Shown here in pieces: positions 1 to 13,519 of a stretch of 64,000 nt of DNA (the stretch's first letter is position 1; the number at the start of each line of letters is the position of its first letter). The notes beneath the pieces were generated by a model that saw only the letters and a program-made list of their open reading frames with translations, did not search any database and was not told where the DNA came from. The DNA lies in contig OX388318.1 in assembly GCA_947579605.1 (NCBI GenBank), forward strand, positions 4,154,001 to 4,218,000, in the 5' to 3' direction. Made by a program: the position numbers and the translations under genes. Source of the DNA: Athripsodes cinereus (taxonomy: Eukaryota; Arthropoda; Insecta; Trichoptera; Leptoceridae).

Positions 1-3000
1 ATTTAGAATTTTGATTTGTTAATCAAATTGAGACAAGCATCTTGCACCACTTGGTACTGAGTAACGCTTTATTATTCCACATTGCCGCTACCTACGTCTT
101 TATGTAAATAGGTGATATTGTATTCCATTATGATAGGTATATCGTTATTGTTTCCCCTCTGTACTTCCTAAATTGTATCAACTCTTGAACTATACATGTC
201 AGAATTTCATTGACATTATTCTGATTTGAATCCTTTTCGTATTGTGTTGGCGGACTACTTAATACAAACATTAATTTGCAGTAGTAGAGTCGAGTTATCT
301 GATTTAATTTATTATCGTCTTTAAAAACAATTCATATTTATAACACTATCGTGTCAGAAACAATTTTATCTATTTATTTTAAAATATTGTAATTTATGTA
401 AGAACAATTTTACTTTACGTACCACACATATAGATTATGTCAAAGACCTGCCTACATACCTATCGAGATATCATTGTCCCAGTTATTTTTTTTTTCACAA
501 CACATTCTCACATCACTTGCATTGAGCTCTGTCTTCATATTATTATTATAATCATCATAATTAATGCGATAAGTGTCTTTATAATTTGTTGTACATATTA
601 TCCGGTGTTAAGTGCATTCAAAATATTTGGACTATGTCCGCCCTCGCAGCCTCTCGATCAATATGGTTTACATTGTATCTACTTATTATTTAATATCACT
701 TGAACAATATCTTCAGTTATATTGCTTGTTAGTGGCATGCTATTGACACCATTGTGTTACATTACTAGTAGTAGGTACGTAACTACATTACAGTTCCAGG
801 TCAATTATTTATCTACCAAATTTAGAATATTATCTGTCGATAACGATCGATATTTTAATCAACTACGGCGATGACTTCATACTGGACAAACACGACTATC
901 ATGCTATATATAATTTGTATAATTCAGTGATTACTTTGGATTAATGTTAGAGGATTTGAATACCTATCCACTATTTTCAATTATTGAATAAAATTTTAAA
1001 ACGAGTGGAAAGTCTTAAATATATCGATATCGATGGTATGTTTTTTTTATAATGTGATGAAAAAAGATAGCTGAAATGTCATTCGTTTTATAACATGAAC
1101 TGTTAGGTCTTATGTAAATTGACATTACTCATCACAAAATACTATCGCACAAGTGTTTTTAGTATTTGTTTGTGTAATGTACCGTGGAGTTTCACACTCA
1201 GTTAACACTCTTGTGTATGGTTCACACTGTACATAGTACATATTTCAGTAGGTAAGTTGTTACGTTTTCCCAGTGTGCTATATTGCAGTGAATAAGTAAA
1301 AGCGTAATCTTATTTACTTGGACGACGTAATGCAAATTTGTGCGGTTAAACAGTTTACATGATAACGTGAGAAAAGGGCCTTTAGCGCATCAAGTCGACA
1401 ATGTTTGCCATTCTTTTTAGTGTATAGTATTTAAAGCGAAAATGCAGTGAGTTTATTGATTATATTATTTATTCTCTTTGCGTTTTAATTACATACAATT
1501 AATCTACTGGCTACCTCACTTGTGCGAAATATCGTGGTGGTGTAAATAGATAAGTAAATATTCCTCGTGTTCTGTTTAAGGGAGCGTAAAATATTCATCA
1601 TAAAATACATCCGTTGAAAGACCTAAATAATTATCATTATCTTACTACTATTTTATGTACAATACCATCAAGTTTAATAATAATGTAAAATTCCTTTTGT
1701 GGCCTTTGTCTTTCACTCTTATTATTTTAAAAGATGATGTTTACACTTCTTCTTTACTACCGTTTTTTATCTCTTTATTATTTTTTAATCTGTTTTTAAT
1801 TTGAATTATTTATAACTTTTCCTCGGTTATAAGTACTTTGAGCTCATTTGAGCTTTGGTTGTTGATTGTTTTATATAAATTAATCTCCAATTTTTCGTAG
1901 ATTTCTGTTTTCAAGGATCCTTTTGTTTTTGTCTGATTTTGTATTACGTACATAATTTCCGTAATTCTTTAATATGAGTCGGTATTAATTATGAGAATTT
2001 TTAATATTTTAATTCTATATCTGTTCTTCTTATTCTTATGGAGCCCTTTCTGCATAAGGTCGTGCACGTGGACGGAGCGTATATGCGGCAGTGAGCCTAT
2101 ATATGTTAGTAAAAATTGATTTGTGTAGTTCATGTCTCCGGCACGGGTAACGTGTTGTTTTTCATCTTTTTTTTCGTATTTTATTTCATAGTAAAAACAG
2201 ACGATAATTAACAAATTAAAGTGCAGATAAAAAGGTAAATCTTTCAGATGTTAAAAAGTATTATTTATTCAATATAAAATAAACTATAGGAAAAATCCGA
2301 TGTTTAAGTTCGGTGTCTTTTTAATGGAATTTTCCAAAGTACATAACTCGTGTTACTTTGTATTCATAAGTTCCAAGTTAATAAGTACATATGTATGTGG
2401 TAGTATTATTATAATGATTTAATTCATCATAAGGCTACTGTAGCGAAACAAATTACGCATCTTGTCGCAGATACGTCGGGGTAAAAATTTCACTGTATGT
2501 ATATTTTTGTATCTCATTTGGTTGAAATTTAACTTAAGGAGGTCTTTAGACGATTCTCCTCGCGTTATATATTCAACGGTAATAACCTCGAATCCAGTAC
2601 ATTAAGTAATGGCACTCAAATTGTGGAGACATTATGGCGATATTATACAAGATTATTATTGTTATGCACATTGCATACCATTTCTATTTAATTTTATATC
2701 ATAATTTTAAGTAGGTATTATTTAACAAAATATTATAGTACATACCGACATGGCTCTAATTTAGATATTTTATTCTTGGTAGACGGAGATGTTGTCATCC
2801 ATTACTCTGACAGCACACATCCAAATAGGTTTCATATTATTATAACGGCTTATTAATGGGAAAATTGTTTTGCTTCTAGGTACCTAGTTTAAACAATTTT
2901 TACGAAGAACGAACCAGTTCTTATATTTGGTATCTTGTACAGAAAAGATAAACTAGAGAGAGATTTTTCTATTCCAGTTTGTTGAATATTTCTCCTTGAT

Positions 3001-3622
3001 GTGTTTTCAACGTGTCAGTCATTATTTCATATTCAAAACACGCCCTCACGTCCTCGTTTTGTTAATATGTTTGAAGAAAAAAATCATAAATAATTTCTAA
3101 CGTACTCTACGGCGACATGTTCTTTCCGTGCAGGCGCACGATGTTTTTTGTATACATTTTCGGGTTAGGTTTACCTTTATAATACAATACAAAAAACAGT
3201 ATGTTACGTAACACAACATGTATGCAACTTCAGCTATACTCACATAAACTATTAGAAGACTCCTGCGGGTTGTGAAAAATTCAATGAAAGAATTTCCCTC
3301 TCAGGAGAATACTATCTTCAAATTTATCTGGTGAAAAATATAACTGGATAGTTCACATACAAAGGCCGGTAATAGGTATACCATTGTTTATTGGAAGATG
3401 TGCGTATTCACCAAAATAAAGTGTTATTCATTGGTTTGTCCGAAATGGTGATGTTGCTATCCCATTCCATATTTTATGTGTTTAAATTATTATTTTTACT
3501 GTCGTTTATTCTATATATTTTTATAATTTTTTTCTGAATTTACCACTTACGAAATATTTTATTTGTCAAATATAATAATATGAGCTATTTGCTCCTATAA
3601 GTGAGCATTGTACAGAAGGTTC

Positions 3623-3647
3623 TCTTTCTTTCTTTCTTTCTTTCTTT
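3623..3647. repeat. (CTTT)n microsatellite
   Basis: About six uninterrupted tetranucleotide units of CTTT. It stands alone in AT-rich DNA with no transposon tail attached that I can see. Confidence 0.85.
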
Positions 3648-6530
3648 GTTGAATTTGATAGATTGCCGGGGACTAACCGTTCGTCTCAGGAAAAGTCTCG
3701 TTTCTAATTATTAAGTTTAGACAGAGGAATTATTGCAGAGATACATTTAATATTAATTTATTTTACGTTTGCCACTCGTCACAATACGCCAACGTTAATT
3801 TTGTTTGTCATCTACATTTCACATTACACTCAGTTTAAATTGTTATGTTTTGTCGCGTATTTCAATGACACCAGGACGTGTATGATCTGGAATATGTATT
3901 GGGACATCTATAGGTGTGCGATGTAAGAAGTAGTAGATAATTGTCATTTTTACACATACCTATACACGTAACATTCCTCCACTTTGTGTCCGGAACTGAT
4001 TGCCGATATTACGCATGGGTACATAGCTACTCAAATAGCTACTCAAATTATGATAAATTAGAAGCAGTGGGAATTCAACAAAACACCATTATTAAAAGTA
4101 CATAGGTGTATTCCGGTAACATTTACTGTTTCTGTCGTAAGTATGTGTGAATATATGATATTATTTGCATTGGGCAGCGGGGTCTATGACATGATGAATT
4201 ATGTTTGATGTACACGTACCTAGGAATATGTGATGATATTTGCACTAAATGTCAAAGTTTACTACCGAAAATATACATTATGTCATTCAGCGATGAGTTC
4301 AGAAGGTGTGCTATTCCTGATACGTTGATATAATAATTGTTTAGAATTACAGGTTTACGTAATGCTCTACAACTTGTTTTAACATCTCTTCTTGTTCTTA
4401 GCAGCGAATGATTTGTACTAAAAAATATCCCGGAGAAGCTCGTCGTCACTACGGTGTGTCCGGCCTCGCTGTGCCTTGGTGAGGCATTGCATCACTAAGT
4501 ATTTAATTGTATGATGATCATAGGTTATTTGGCCGGCTAGCCTTTCAGACTGCTCACTATGGCACCTCCAGTGTCTAGTAGTACAGACACTCATTAGTAT
4601 TTTTGTATAAGTTGGAGCAAACAACTAATATGTAGAAAATATTATGTTAACTGTAAGCTAATTTTAAGTCTACAATTTTAATGTAAAGAGTCAGACATTA
4701 ACGGTTGCATTCAATTTCAGGAAAGGTTTTGTCGAGGGGAGGGGAGGTTTAGTCCTTTAAGCGAATCTTGGGTCTTTCACTAAAGAGAATTCGCATCAAA
4801 AGTATGGATGACTAACGAACTGACATTCTTGTAAAATCCATGGGTGATGGAGGGTGCGCTATGGCTCTTTCGGTTTGGATAATATTTATTGGCTGTAGAA
4901 TTTCGGACAAATGGAAGTCGCCACACTTGTGCGGTATCAGGGTGGACGGTGGGTCTCCTCCAGTGTATTATCAAGTCACGTCTCTCTTAGTATTGCTCGT
5001 TGCTTCCATTATAATAACGCCTCCCTCTAGGACTAGGTAGTTATACTCATCCCTAATTTGATTTACCTCCCTCCTGATGGTAATAATTGAAATTTCGATG
5101 GACTCACTGATACTAATAATGATAACACCGACTGTTTCATTTCATAAAGTGCTTTTCACACCGATTTATTACTCTCCCGTGTTACAATGTAGGTACATAT
5201 GTACTCGTACGTGCAAGTCCAAATATCGATTGTTTTTTAATGATTGCCATTCAATACTAAATGGACTACATGTTAAGTCTACAAGTTTATTACACAAATA
5301 CTTCAGTCAAATCACTATTCAAATGGTAAGCACAAGGAATAGTAGGTTCGTTTTATTTTATAATAACATGAAATTACCGCTTTTTTGTCACCACCTATTT
5401 TTTTTTGTTCAAAACTACGCACAGAAACATGTTGTATAATTAATTTCGTCAATTTGGTAGACTAAGCACACGATTTTGTAAAGTCTGATTGGAAGTATGT
5501 ACGGATTGAAAATATATTTTATACGCTTCAAATAATCCTTAGTGTGAAATGAAATGAATCTTAAAGAAAATATTGCAGAAATGTAGATAAATATTAATAA
5601 TTTAAATGTGATATTCAAATGTTTATTTGTTTGATGTCTTCTGTCGGCAATAAATAAAATGTAACAAATGAATTGTATTTTTCTGTGTAAATAACCCGTA
5701 ATCTGCTAATAATATCCAACAGTGGAGCAGTACTTGTTCATAGATTTCTTTGTGGCAGCATGCACCACCTGTCGCCTATTAACAATATGTCTTCATGTTT
5801 ATACAGTGGAAAATACAATAAAACATTAGCACTCGGATTATACATTCATTAAGAACGTCAATACGTCAGCATTGTTTCGTTCCGCATTTTTTCATCAATT
5901 AATAAATCTGATAGATATATTTTTAATTTGGACTTTTTATTTCGATATTTTTCCTTTCATAAAGATGTCGCCAATCTATTAATTCGTTAGTCAAGATGGA
6001 CAGCTTGTTAAAATACATGGTATTTTTCTTTTTTCCGAAATAAATAATTGACTTTGATGTTGTCTCAACTTGTCTCGCGACATTCCTCCTGTGATGGCCA
6101 TTGCACATCATCATCCATCATTCTGTAATTACGTTATTTTCACATTTCCAGTATATTCCTTCTTTTGCAATAGCAAAATTATCCGACCACATTATTGTAT
6201 AATATATTCAAAGCCATTAGCATTATATGTCATATATTTCACTGTTTAATTTTCTTTTCCGTTTCGCATATGTTTTTAATCGTTCCTTATACATAATATC
6301 AAGCTAGCAACCTAAACTTGTATCGCGCGTGCGGAAAATTATCCCTTGATAATTATTTCTACGAATAATTTTAAATATTGTGTTCTGAAGTGGCATTATT
6401 GTGTCGTGACAATTCGTTGTTTGTGTTTTCATTTATTTTTCTGCTTCTGGCAACAAAAACAAGGCGCAACAACCATTATTTTATCAGAGATGGCGTTGTG
6501 ATATTACCGCTATCCCTACGGAGTTTCAGG

Positions 6531-6683
6531 TATCCCACGTGACTAAAGGGGTCTCGTGGCGCCTCGGCGTCCCGACGACATTCACTGCCTGTGCGGCGCC
6601 CTCTGCTTTCGATGTCTCACTATTCCCGTTTATGTCAATGTGCAAATGCAAAGTTTTCCGAGAATTCCAACCGCAATATGCAA
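6531..6683 (+). other. GC-rich island with an open frame of about 50 codons
   Basis: The first ~110 bases are about 60 percent GC inside DNA near 30 percent GC, with several GGCGCC words. Directly after a TTTCAG that could act as a splice acceptor, one frame stays open for about 50 codons (it includes the peptide GVSWRLGVPTTFTAC) and ends at TAG near 6681. I do not recognise the peptide. It could be a 5' exon, a regulatory island or part of an old repeat; sequence alone does not decide. Confidence 0.2.
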
Positions 6684-7020
6684 TGCTTTAGTATGAAATT
6701 CTTTGCGATAATAAATTGCACTGGATGAGTGAAACGTGTTTCATATTAACTAGGATCGCATTGGTTTACAGCTGTAATGATTCCAGTAAGATTTGTCTTG
6801 TATGTGATAATAATATGTATTTCGCTTTACCGTTGCCTTTCTAAGAAATGTGTCAACTATTCTAGGTTTAAAATTATCTATTAGAGTGGTATTACGAGTT
6901 CCAGTAATTAAATGCAAATCAGGAAATAAAATTCATACAAATGACACCTGTACTGTACAAATTCAAAAGTTTTCCACATAAGGTATTTAGCATATTATTA
7001 TAATAATACTAGTTTTTATT

Positions 7021-7045
7021 GCCCGGCATTGCACGGGGTTTTAAT
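7021..7045 (+). repeat. short dispersed-repeat fragment with GCCCGGCATTGCACGGGG
   Basis: A GC-rich run follows ACTAGTTTTTATT, resembling short 'TTTTGCCCGCGGC'-type repeat ends seen widely in insect genomes. The resemblance is from memory of the family style, and only about 25 bases can be defended. It may mark an older insertion beside the Harbinger-like copies that follow. Confidence 0.2.
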
Positions 7046-7237
7046 CAGATAAAAAAGAGAAACTACAAACGCATGGGATAAAATGACAAAAGTGTGGACT
7101 GTGGAAAGTATGTAGCAATACCTACACAAGTTTTAGAATTGTTGTATTTTTTATTACTCCCTCTTTAAACATTTATTCATTACAGTAAAAAATTGACGGC
7201 AATTTACTAAACCTTTCGTTAATTTTTGATATCCTAA

Positions 7238-7567
7238 GGGCCGATCTTAAACATCCGTTAGATAAACATCCGTTAGTTACATAACCGACGAAATATACCG
7301 AAAAAAGCGACAATCGGTAACTTTTGCGTCTTATAAACGTCCGTCCGCCATATTTCGGTAAAAATCTGTAGGTTAGCAATACCGATTGTTTTGGGAACGG
7401 TTTTGACACTCAAACCGTCGGTTTATATGACATTTCTTAATTTTACAACCTACAACCATTTTACTAATAATTATTCCTGAATTTAAACAAAATAATATAT
7501 TTTTCAAACGTGATTACACAAGCTGCGAGGTTAAACTATAGAATAATAAATATACTTATTATGGTTA
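7238..7567 (+). mobile_element. partial copy of the Harbinger-like MITE (first of a side-by-side pair)
   Basis: It begins GGGCCGATCTTAAACATCCG after TAA and is nearly identical, over about 190 bases, to the element starting at 7568 (shared words include CCGACGAAATATACCG and GGGAACGGTTTTGACACTC). A second shared block, TTTTTCAAACGTGATTACAC, sits near 7500 here and near 7874 in the neighbour. No right terminal repeat is present before the neighbour begins, so this copy is truncated. It could be the remains of a tandem duplication or of one copy inserting into the end of another. Confidence 0.65.
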
Positions 7568-8116
7568 GGGCCGATCTTATAAACATCCGTTAGTTACATA
7601 ACCGACGAAATATACCGAAAAAACAAACAATCGGTAACTTTTGCGTCTTATAAACGTCCGTTAGCCATATTTCGGTAAAAATCTGTAGGTTAGTTATACC
7701 GACTGTTTTGGGAACGGTTTTGACACTCAAACCGTCGGTTTATTAGACATTTCTTTGTTCGCTATAGAAAAGGTAATTTCTCTTTTACAGTGTATGATAC
7801 AGTGTATCTGTGATGCCCCACTTCTCATAAGAGATATTGTTGTTAAATAGTCAGGATCAGTACACACACATATTTTTCAAACGTGATTACACTATGCTGC
7901 GAGGTAAAACTTCAATAATGCGTGTGTATTTGACCGTTGCTATGCATAGAATAACAAAAAATCATAGCAACACCAGTTTATTTAACATGTGGATGACGAA
8001 TGGTCAAATACGTTTTATAAGACACCTGTCGGTTTGTTTGGCTCACAAACTGCCATCCGTCAGCAACTTACCAAAATGCTAACAGATATTTGATATAATG
8101 TTTATAAGATCGCCCC
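7568..8116 (+). mobile_element. PIF/Harbinger-like MITE with TTA target duplication
   Basis: The left end reads GGGCCGATCTTATAAACAT. The right end is its reverse complement with one mismatch (ATGTTTATAAGATCGCCCC). TTA flanks both ends (7565-7567 and 8117-8119). A GGG start with a 3-bp TWA duplication is the signature of PIF/Harbinger elements. At 549 bp with no transposase frame, it is non-autonomous. The interior carries several ACCG/CGGT inverted words and long AT-rich spacers. Confidence 0.7.
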
Positions 8117-8119
8117 TTA

Positions 8120-11100
8120 ATAAATTAAATATTTAAAGTGTTTTAAGCCTAAAGCCTGCCCAGGGGTTGAGACCTTGTGTAAAGTGTAATATTTTATATT
8201 CGTCTTTTCTAATCACGGTGTCCATTCAGGACATACGTACGAATTAAAATACTCACGTGTCGATTTTAATATCTACTTGTTTATCGTGTAGGTTTAGGAA
8301 ATGTAAAAATTGTATTGATCTATCTATATTACCATATTATAATACATTGTAGGTCTCTTGTGTGTGTTTTTTTACATTGATATATATCACTTACGTATTC
8401 GCAAAGCACATTCCTTTGGGTTGCATAACTTGTGTCGTTGTTTTCTTGATCTGTGTGTATATTCCATGGTAACATTTGGAAACATAAACCAACCGGTTTA
8501 TATCTTCTATACCATCATCGCACACATCACATTATGGAGACACACAGAAGGTAGTCTGTTATGTTACGACAATATTACCAACTAGTGACAAATTGCGAGA
8601 ATTTTTTAGAATTACGGTTTTATGACATCCTGCTTGAAAAACTTGTTTAGCATGCCAGTATGGAAATACATTATGAAAATCACTTTTCCGGTTGTTCTCG
8701 AATAGCTAGTAGAAAGAAGAATTTCGATATTAACAATTTAATTATCCTCGGGTAATCGTTAAGCAGAAAGTTTATACGACTATTTATATTCCTGCGATCA
8801 AATTAAAACAATGCTTGTATTCTGTGGTTGTTATTAGAAATCTCTCGGTAATTTCCTCAGCTTAATGTGTATTATTATTTTCACCTTAACCTGCGATCTG
8901 TGTGACCTTTTATTATCATTACATCTTTTGTACGTAACTTCTTCAGCTACAACAATTCATAATCATCTCTTTTAATGTATCGGTTGCGGTGTACAGCATA
9001 TAGTGTATGTATTTATAAAATAAGTATTTGAGTTGAGCCACTTGTGCATTTGTTATATTATTTAGATATCTATTTGGTTTTCACTCATTGAGAGATTGTT
9101 TCCACGGTTTTACTGCTGAGAGAAGTTGAATAGCTTTGGTAGTTAGTTGTCGTAATTGTTGCTGCGCGAGATGAATTAACAAGCCGCAAATTGCCAACGT
9201 TAAGTGTACCCGAGACAGTAGAAGATGATACTGTATAAATTATTATAATTATAAACACTACTCGAAATACAATATCTAAACAAATTTTAACTCTCTATTA
9301 AACGTTGAAAGCGAAACGAAAACTGGTGTTGGATATTGTACCTTTAGTGTTGAGAGTTCAACAGTTGTAGGTACATGACAAGTAAAGCGATTTATATCAC
9401 ACGGTGACTCGGTTTTATTCGTTTCAAGAATTTGTCGGGTATTAAATTTCACTCTCATCCATTTGAACTATATGTCAGTATACCTACGCGATTGTAATAC
9501 CTACATTTATATTGAAATTTGTACCGAAGTAACTTTTGTGTACTTGATTCCTTCCCTACAATCTGCAAATAACAAAATTCAGCTTATTCTTTACGAGCAT
9601 TGTATGAATGCTATCTTGGCATGTAGCATGCATGCTTTATTAATTAAGATTGTAGTTACTTATATGCTATTTTGCCTCAGGCCGCACAAAATAATTAACC
9701 TATTAGCCAGAAATAATAGGATTTGTGTTTGATTTGGAATATTCTTTAGTCTTCTCGTCGTCAGAACATATGTAATGTGCACATTTGTGCTGCTTCATTG
9801 AAAGATTTACGGTAGTACCGTATGTACTATGCGGAATTAAAATGTACTTTTGATACATGTATAAATGATTGTAGTACGATGTGGATTTGATGTCAGTGTA
9901 ATTTCATTTCACAAAATTGTCACGTAATTGCGTTGAACATTAGGCGAATGTTAAATATAAAGGGCCTTTCACACACGATACGATACACATATTACACATA
10001 TTCACCCACCCGGCTAATGTACCGTTGTGTGTAGTTGTGTAGGTATTACTTAACTTCACTCAGGTAGGTAGGTAGGTATTAGATAAGTAGGCAGCCATAT
10101 AATATATTATTCTTTATTCACTTCCAAATTACGGTCCCAAAAAATAATTCGTGATCGATTCAGCTCGCATCCTTGAATATGTAATTAGCGGGACTAATGA
10201 CCGAATCGCGTTTTGTCATTCGCTTTTTGATGTTTGAAGAAACAATAAATATTCAATAATGTATAAGTATAACCTTTTGTATCATTGGTTTCCATTTCCA
10301 TTTCATACAACTCATAGCAAACGCTGGGAGAATTGGTAGGTATGTCCCATTTCTACTCGTGTCCTATATAATATATTCATTCACATTTTATTGTAAATGT
10401 CTCTTTCAAACGGAATTTTTAATGGTATCAATCATAAGTTAATTTTACTGGCTGATTACAGACGATTCTAAAGTCGGTTATTTAATATAAAATCCATTAC
10501 CAAATCACATTATTCATACCTGTATTATAATAATGTACAATGAACATTAGACAAATTTAAGTGTACTCAATTGTTATATAATTTCAAATTCAGATTAAAT
10601 TTAGAATTTTTTGTTATGTGATGCAATAAGTATTCAAATATTAGTGTATTTAATATTAAAGGAATATAGACATCATAACAATAAACTTAAACATAATTTT
10701 CAATAATTCATCATCCCTTCTCGCAAACGCTCCCAGCAAAAGTTGTAGGTAAGTTTTAATCACATCATAATTTGATATATAGGATATAGAAAAATGATTG
10801 GTTTCAATGATTCAATATTCCTTATATATTTTGCGTCTTCATTAATAATTATCGTAACAAATACTTAGTATAATATTACTGTATTGTGTTAATCGAATTG
10901 CACAAACTGTATCGTAATAATTTATAATGTTCGTTATTACAGTACGCCATCTGCACTCAGTGGCTAATAATACTAATTATTCACGGCGATTCGTTTATGC
11001 AAAGTTTTCACACCGTGACACCACATGTGTCATGCGAATTTATACAACGACAGAAGATAATATGATATCATACCTAATATTATTTCTAACTGAGGGTTAT

Positions 11101-11228
11101 AAATAGGTAAACTAGGAAGAACGCCTATTATTTATTGTCTGTTACAACGGTCTTGTTCCGTAGAGTTAGTTCCCAGTAAGTGTCCGGTGTTAGTATAACA
11201 ATATTTTTAATCACGATAAAAGGTATCC
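8120..11228. other. AT-rich non-coding stretch
   Basis: No gene is supported. It holds a short (GTAG)n run at 10063-10078 and one weak exon-like frame on the minus strand at 8395-8506 that is listed separately. The remaining open frames lack protein-like composition. Confidence 0.55.
8395..8506 (-). other. weak candidate internal exon, unidentified
   Basis: On the minus strand a 112-base block runs from a possible acceptor (TATAG, exon start 8506) to a consensus donor GTAAGT immediately after base 8395. Between them, one frame is open for 36 codons with a fairly balanced composition (it includes VYVSKCYHGIYTQIKK). The acceptor is weak and the peptide is unknown to me. An open frame of this length is not rare by chance, so this is only a lead. 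Confidence 0.12.
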
Positions 11229-11283
11229 CACCCATCCTAAATTTCTAATTCATTTCTGGCTCGGAGAGGACAATTTACATATT
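11229..11283 (+). repeat. diverged fragment of the dispersed repeat also seen at 26588 and 50999
   Basis: CACCCATCCTAAATTTCTAA followed by GGCTCGGAGAGGACAATTTA aligns to CACCCATCCTGAATGTCTTG and GGCACGAAGAGGACAGTTTG of the copy at 50999-51156, in the same orientation. Only the central part of the repeat is preserved and its reading frame is shifted. Confidence 0.5.
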
Positions 11284-11515
11284 TTATTTATTATAACAAA
11301 CAAACACCAACAGGCACATCAAATACATAATAATATAGCAAAAACAACAGAATCAAAGATGTGCCCTATTACAGGCGTTATTGGTTAGTTTCTGAGTCCG
11401 CCGCAGGTCCAGGCCGACCTACCACCCCAAAGCACCCGAAAGAACCCATAGAGCACTAAAGCACTCCCAAGAGTCCAACCGAGCTACCTTAGTTGGATGC
11501 TTGGGAGTATATTTA
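11284..11515 (-). mobile_element. 5'-truncated non-LTR retrotransposon 3' end, minus orientation (probable)
   Basis: Read on the minus strand, a GC-richer body (GGTCGGCCTGGACCTGCGGC and neighbours) gives way to a T/G-rich 3' tail ending in AATAAATAAAAT. That layout fits a 5'-truncated retrotransposon or retroposed transcript. The 5' part folds into an imperfect stem: ACTCCCAAG-N-GTCCAAC at 11462 pairs with GTTGG...CTTGGGAGT up to 11508, with two mismatches. No reverse transcriptase sequence remains, so the family is not assigned. Confidence 0.4.
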
Positions 11516-12536
11516 TTGGCTTTCAATTAATTTTAAACACCCAGAATTTATGTTTTCATGGAAAAATGTAATTTGTAATTAATTTGTATAGGTTGTCTTA
11601 TGAATTCATTATTAAAATAATCATGCATTTTTTGTATGAACAGTAGTTGGCATGGTGTCGTTTTACTGATTTTATTTCAAAAAGTCTTCAGAATACGACA
11701 TATTAACATAATTTGAATAAATTAACAAATTTGCATTGTTCGATTTGGGTCATAAACAATATGATAATGTCATGACAAAAATCTACCATTCTAATTATTA
11801 ATAAACATATTCACGTATGATGGAGTTCTATAAATCTTTCTAATTGTTTTTTTTATTATTACCGGTATTCGAAGCTGGAAACTAATTAAATATTTGATAA
11901 GTTAAAACTTAAAAAAAACTTAAATGATTGGACAATATTTCACATATTAACATTTTCTCATCATAAACAGTTTTATATCACACAATTGGTATGGTTGTGT
12001 TATCTATCTAAAGGTCAGGTTGTCCTCGGATCATTGAAGATCTTTCTATTTTATTATATTCGCAATTACCAAAGTGATTAATTGATAATAAAGCAGGTAG
12101 ATTATGATACGAGAGTATAAATATTATTCAGTTATAATAACAATATAATATGCAGGTACCTACTCAGTAGTCTTGTGTATAACGGGTCTGTTTGTTACAT
12201 TGCATAATGCACATTGGGAATGTTAAACGATTATAGTAGGTATAGTAAAATATCAGATATTATATTGTATAATTTTTTATTAGTCGTGACTATCCATCTC
12301 CATCCATCCATTGGTATCTTAAACCGGTATTTGTTATAAAATTGTGTTTGCATAAACCTTGACCAGTATTTACATTTAATATTAATTATTACAGATATAA
12401 TAGATAGTATTATGATGGAATGAATAACTTCTCATAGTGGATAATAATTTCGCAATAAATAGCGTAGCAATATAATCATTTGCATTATTTTTTGTTTTAT
12501 TTGTAATGTTTGTTTTGTATAATAACAATAATACCC
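11516..12536. other. AT-rich non-coding stretch
   Basis: I see no gene, tandem repeat or paired inverted repeat that can be defended here. Confidence 0.55.
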
Positions 12537-12605
12537 TTAAATATGGAAAATTTGTAAAGTGCCGTCTACTCAAATCATGACCTCAAGGGCGCCATATTGT
12601 GTGTC
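12537..12605 (-). mobile_element. short LINE 3' tail, minus orientation
   Basis: TTTGTAAAGTGCCG and CCTCAAGGGCGCC match, with the same spacing, the 3' tail of the retrotransposon fragment at 13495-13860 (TTTGTAAAGCGCCG and CCTCAAGGGCGCT). A/T-rich ACAATAATA repeats lie at the outer (3') side, as in the longer copy. Only the last ~70 bases of the element are present, as expected for severe 5' truncation. Confidence 0.5.
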
Positions 12606-13494
12606 TATCATCCGAAGCTCTCAGCATAAGGCAAGTTAAAGTAGAAAAGAGACATTAAGCAAATTTATTCATATTTTAAGTGTTATTAAATAAATAAAAT
12701 AAATTATTGAATGTTATGACATATCTACATTTCATAATAATAACTCAAAAATCCGTAGAAGGCCGTTCACACTGCACTGCAACAGGCCGTATCACGTGAG
12801 CTGTGGTATCCTATTCTCCAAGTGTTGTTTGGAGTGTGTACTATTGACACAACCGATAACTAACAGTTGTTGAATCAATATGAACATCTTGTTATTAATT
12901 ATGTATTGATATTGTTAGTCTCTTTGTCTTGTGTCTGTTAAATATTCATTAAGCTGTCCGATATTATTAAATGTATTTAATTATGAATACCTAATATTAA
13001 TACGCACTGTATCATTACAGTCTGCTTCTAAGTGACTCCACATACAACAAAGCATCGTCAAGAATCATCATTATTTGCTTTGTTATCCATTGTAATTTGT
13101 ATCATTTTATTGATAATGGCTATTGGATATCCAACATGGCCACAAAACACCATTACTTTCATTGTTGTGTAAAGGATTAAGAATATTTTCATTTATAACA
13201 TTATGTTTTTTTAAAGTGATGTTATTCACACAGAATACTTGATAAGTTATTTGCCCACATTAAATGTAGGTAGATAAATAGAAGCCTCCCAACTCTCCGA
13301 GATATTCGTTCATTATAAGTGGGAAGGTTCAATACCCTAGGTTGAAAATTATACAGATAACTAATTACATGTTGTCATTATTTTTTTTCTTCATATTTCT
13401 ATAACAATCAGCATTTTCTGTTGATAATTTGTAAGATAACATTAAGATACTAATGGTATCTTTTCTACTTATGGTTAAGTGTCGCTCATCCTAT
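12606..13494. other. AT-rich non-coding stretch between two LINE tails
   Basis: No gene or repeat structure can be supported. Confidence 0.5.
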
Positions 13495-13519
13495 TATTAT
13501 TATTATTATTATTATTATT
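13492..13519. repeat. (ATT)n microsatellite at a LINE 3' terminus
   Basis: About nine ATT units adjoin the LINE tail and represent its 3' terminal repeat read in reverse. Confidence 0.85.

Larger units (their letters stand above)
1..7019. other. AT-rich non-coding stretch, no supported gene
   Basis: No reading frame here has protein-like composition or a recognisable motif. The longest frames are Ile/Tyr/Phe/His-rich, as expected by chance in AT-rich DNA. It holds a (CTTT)n microsatellite near 3623-3647, a short match at 1504-1526 to the end of the dispersed repeat at 50999-51156, and a GC-rich island at about 6531-6650 described separately. It lies far upstream of the hnRNP K coding exons and could be intergenic or 5' intron. 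Confidence 0.6.

Noticed and set aside
5077..5439. 120-residue frame on the plus strand
   Set aside because: Composition (Ile, Tyr, Phe, His, Cys rich) is that of a chance frame in AT-rich DNA. No motif, no splice context.
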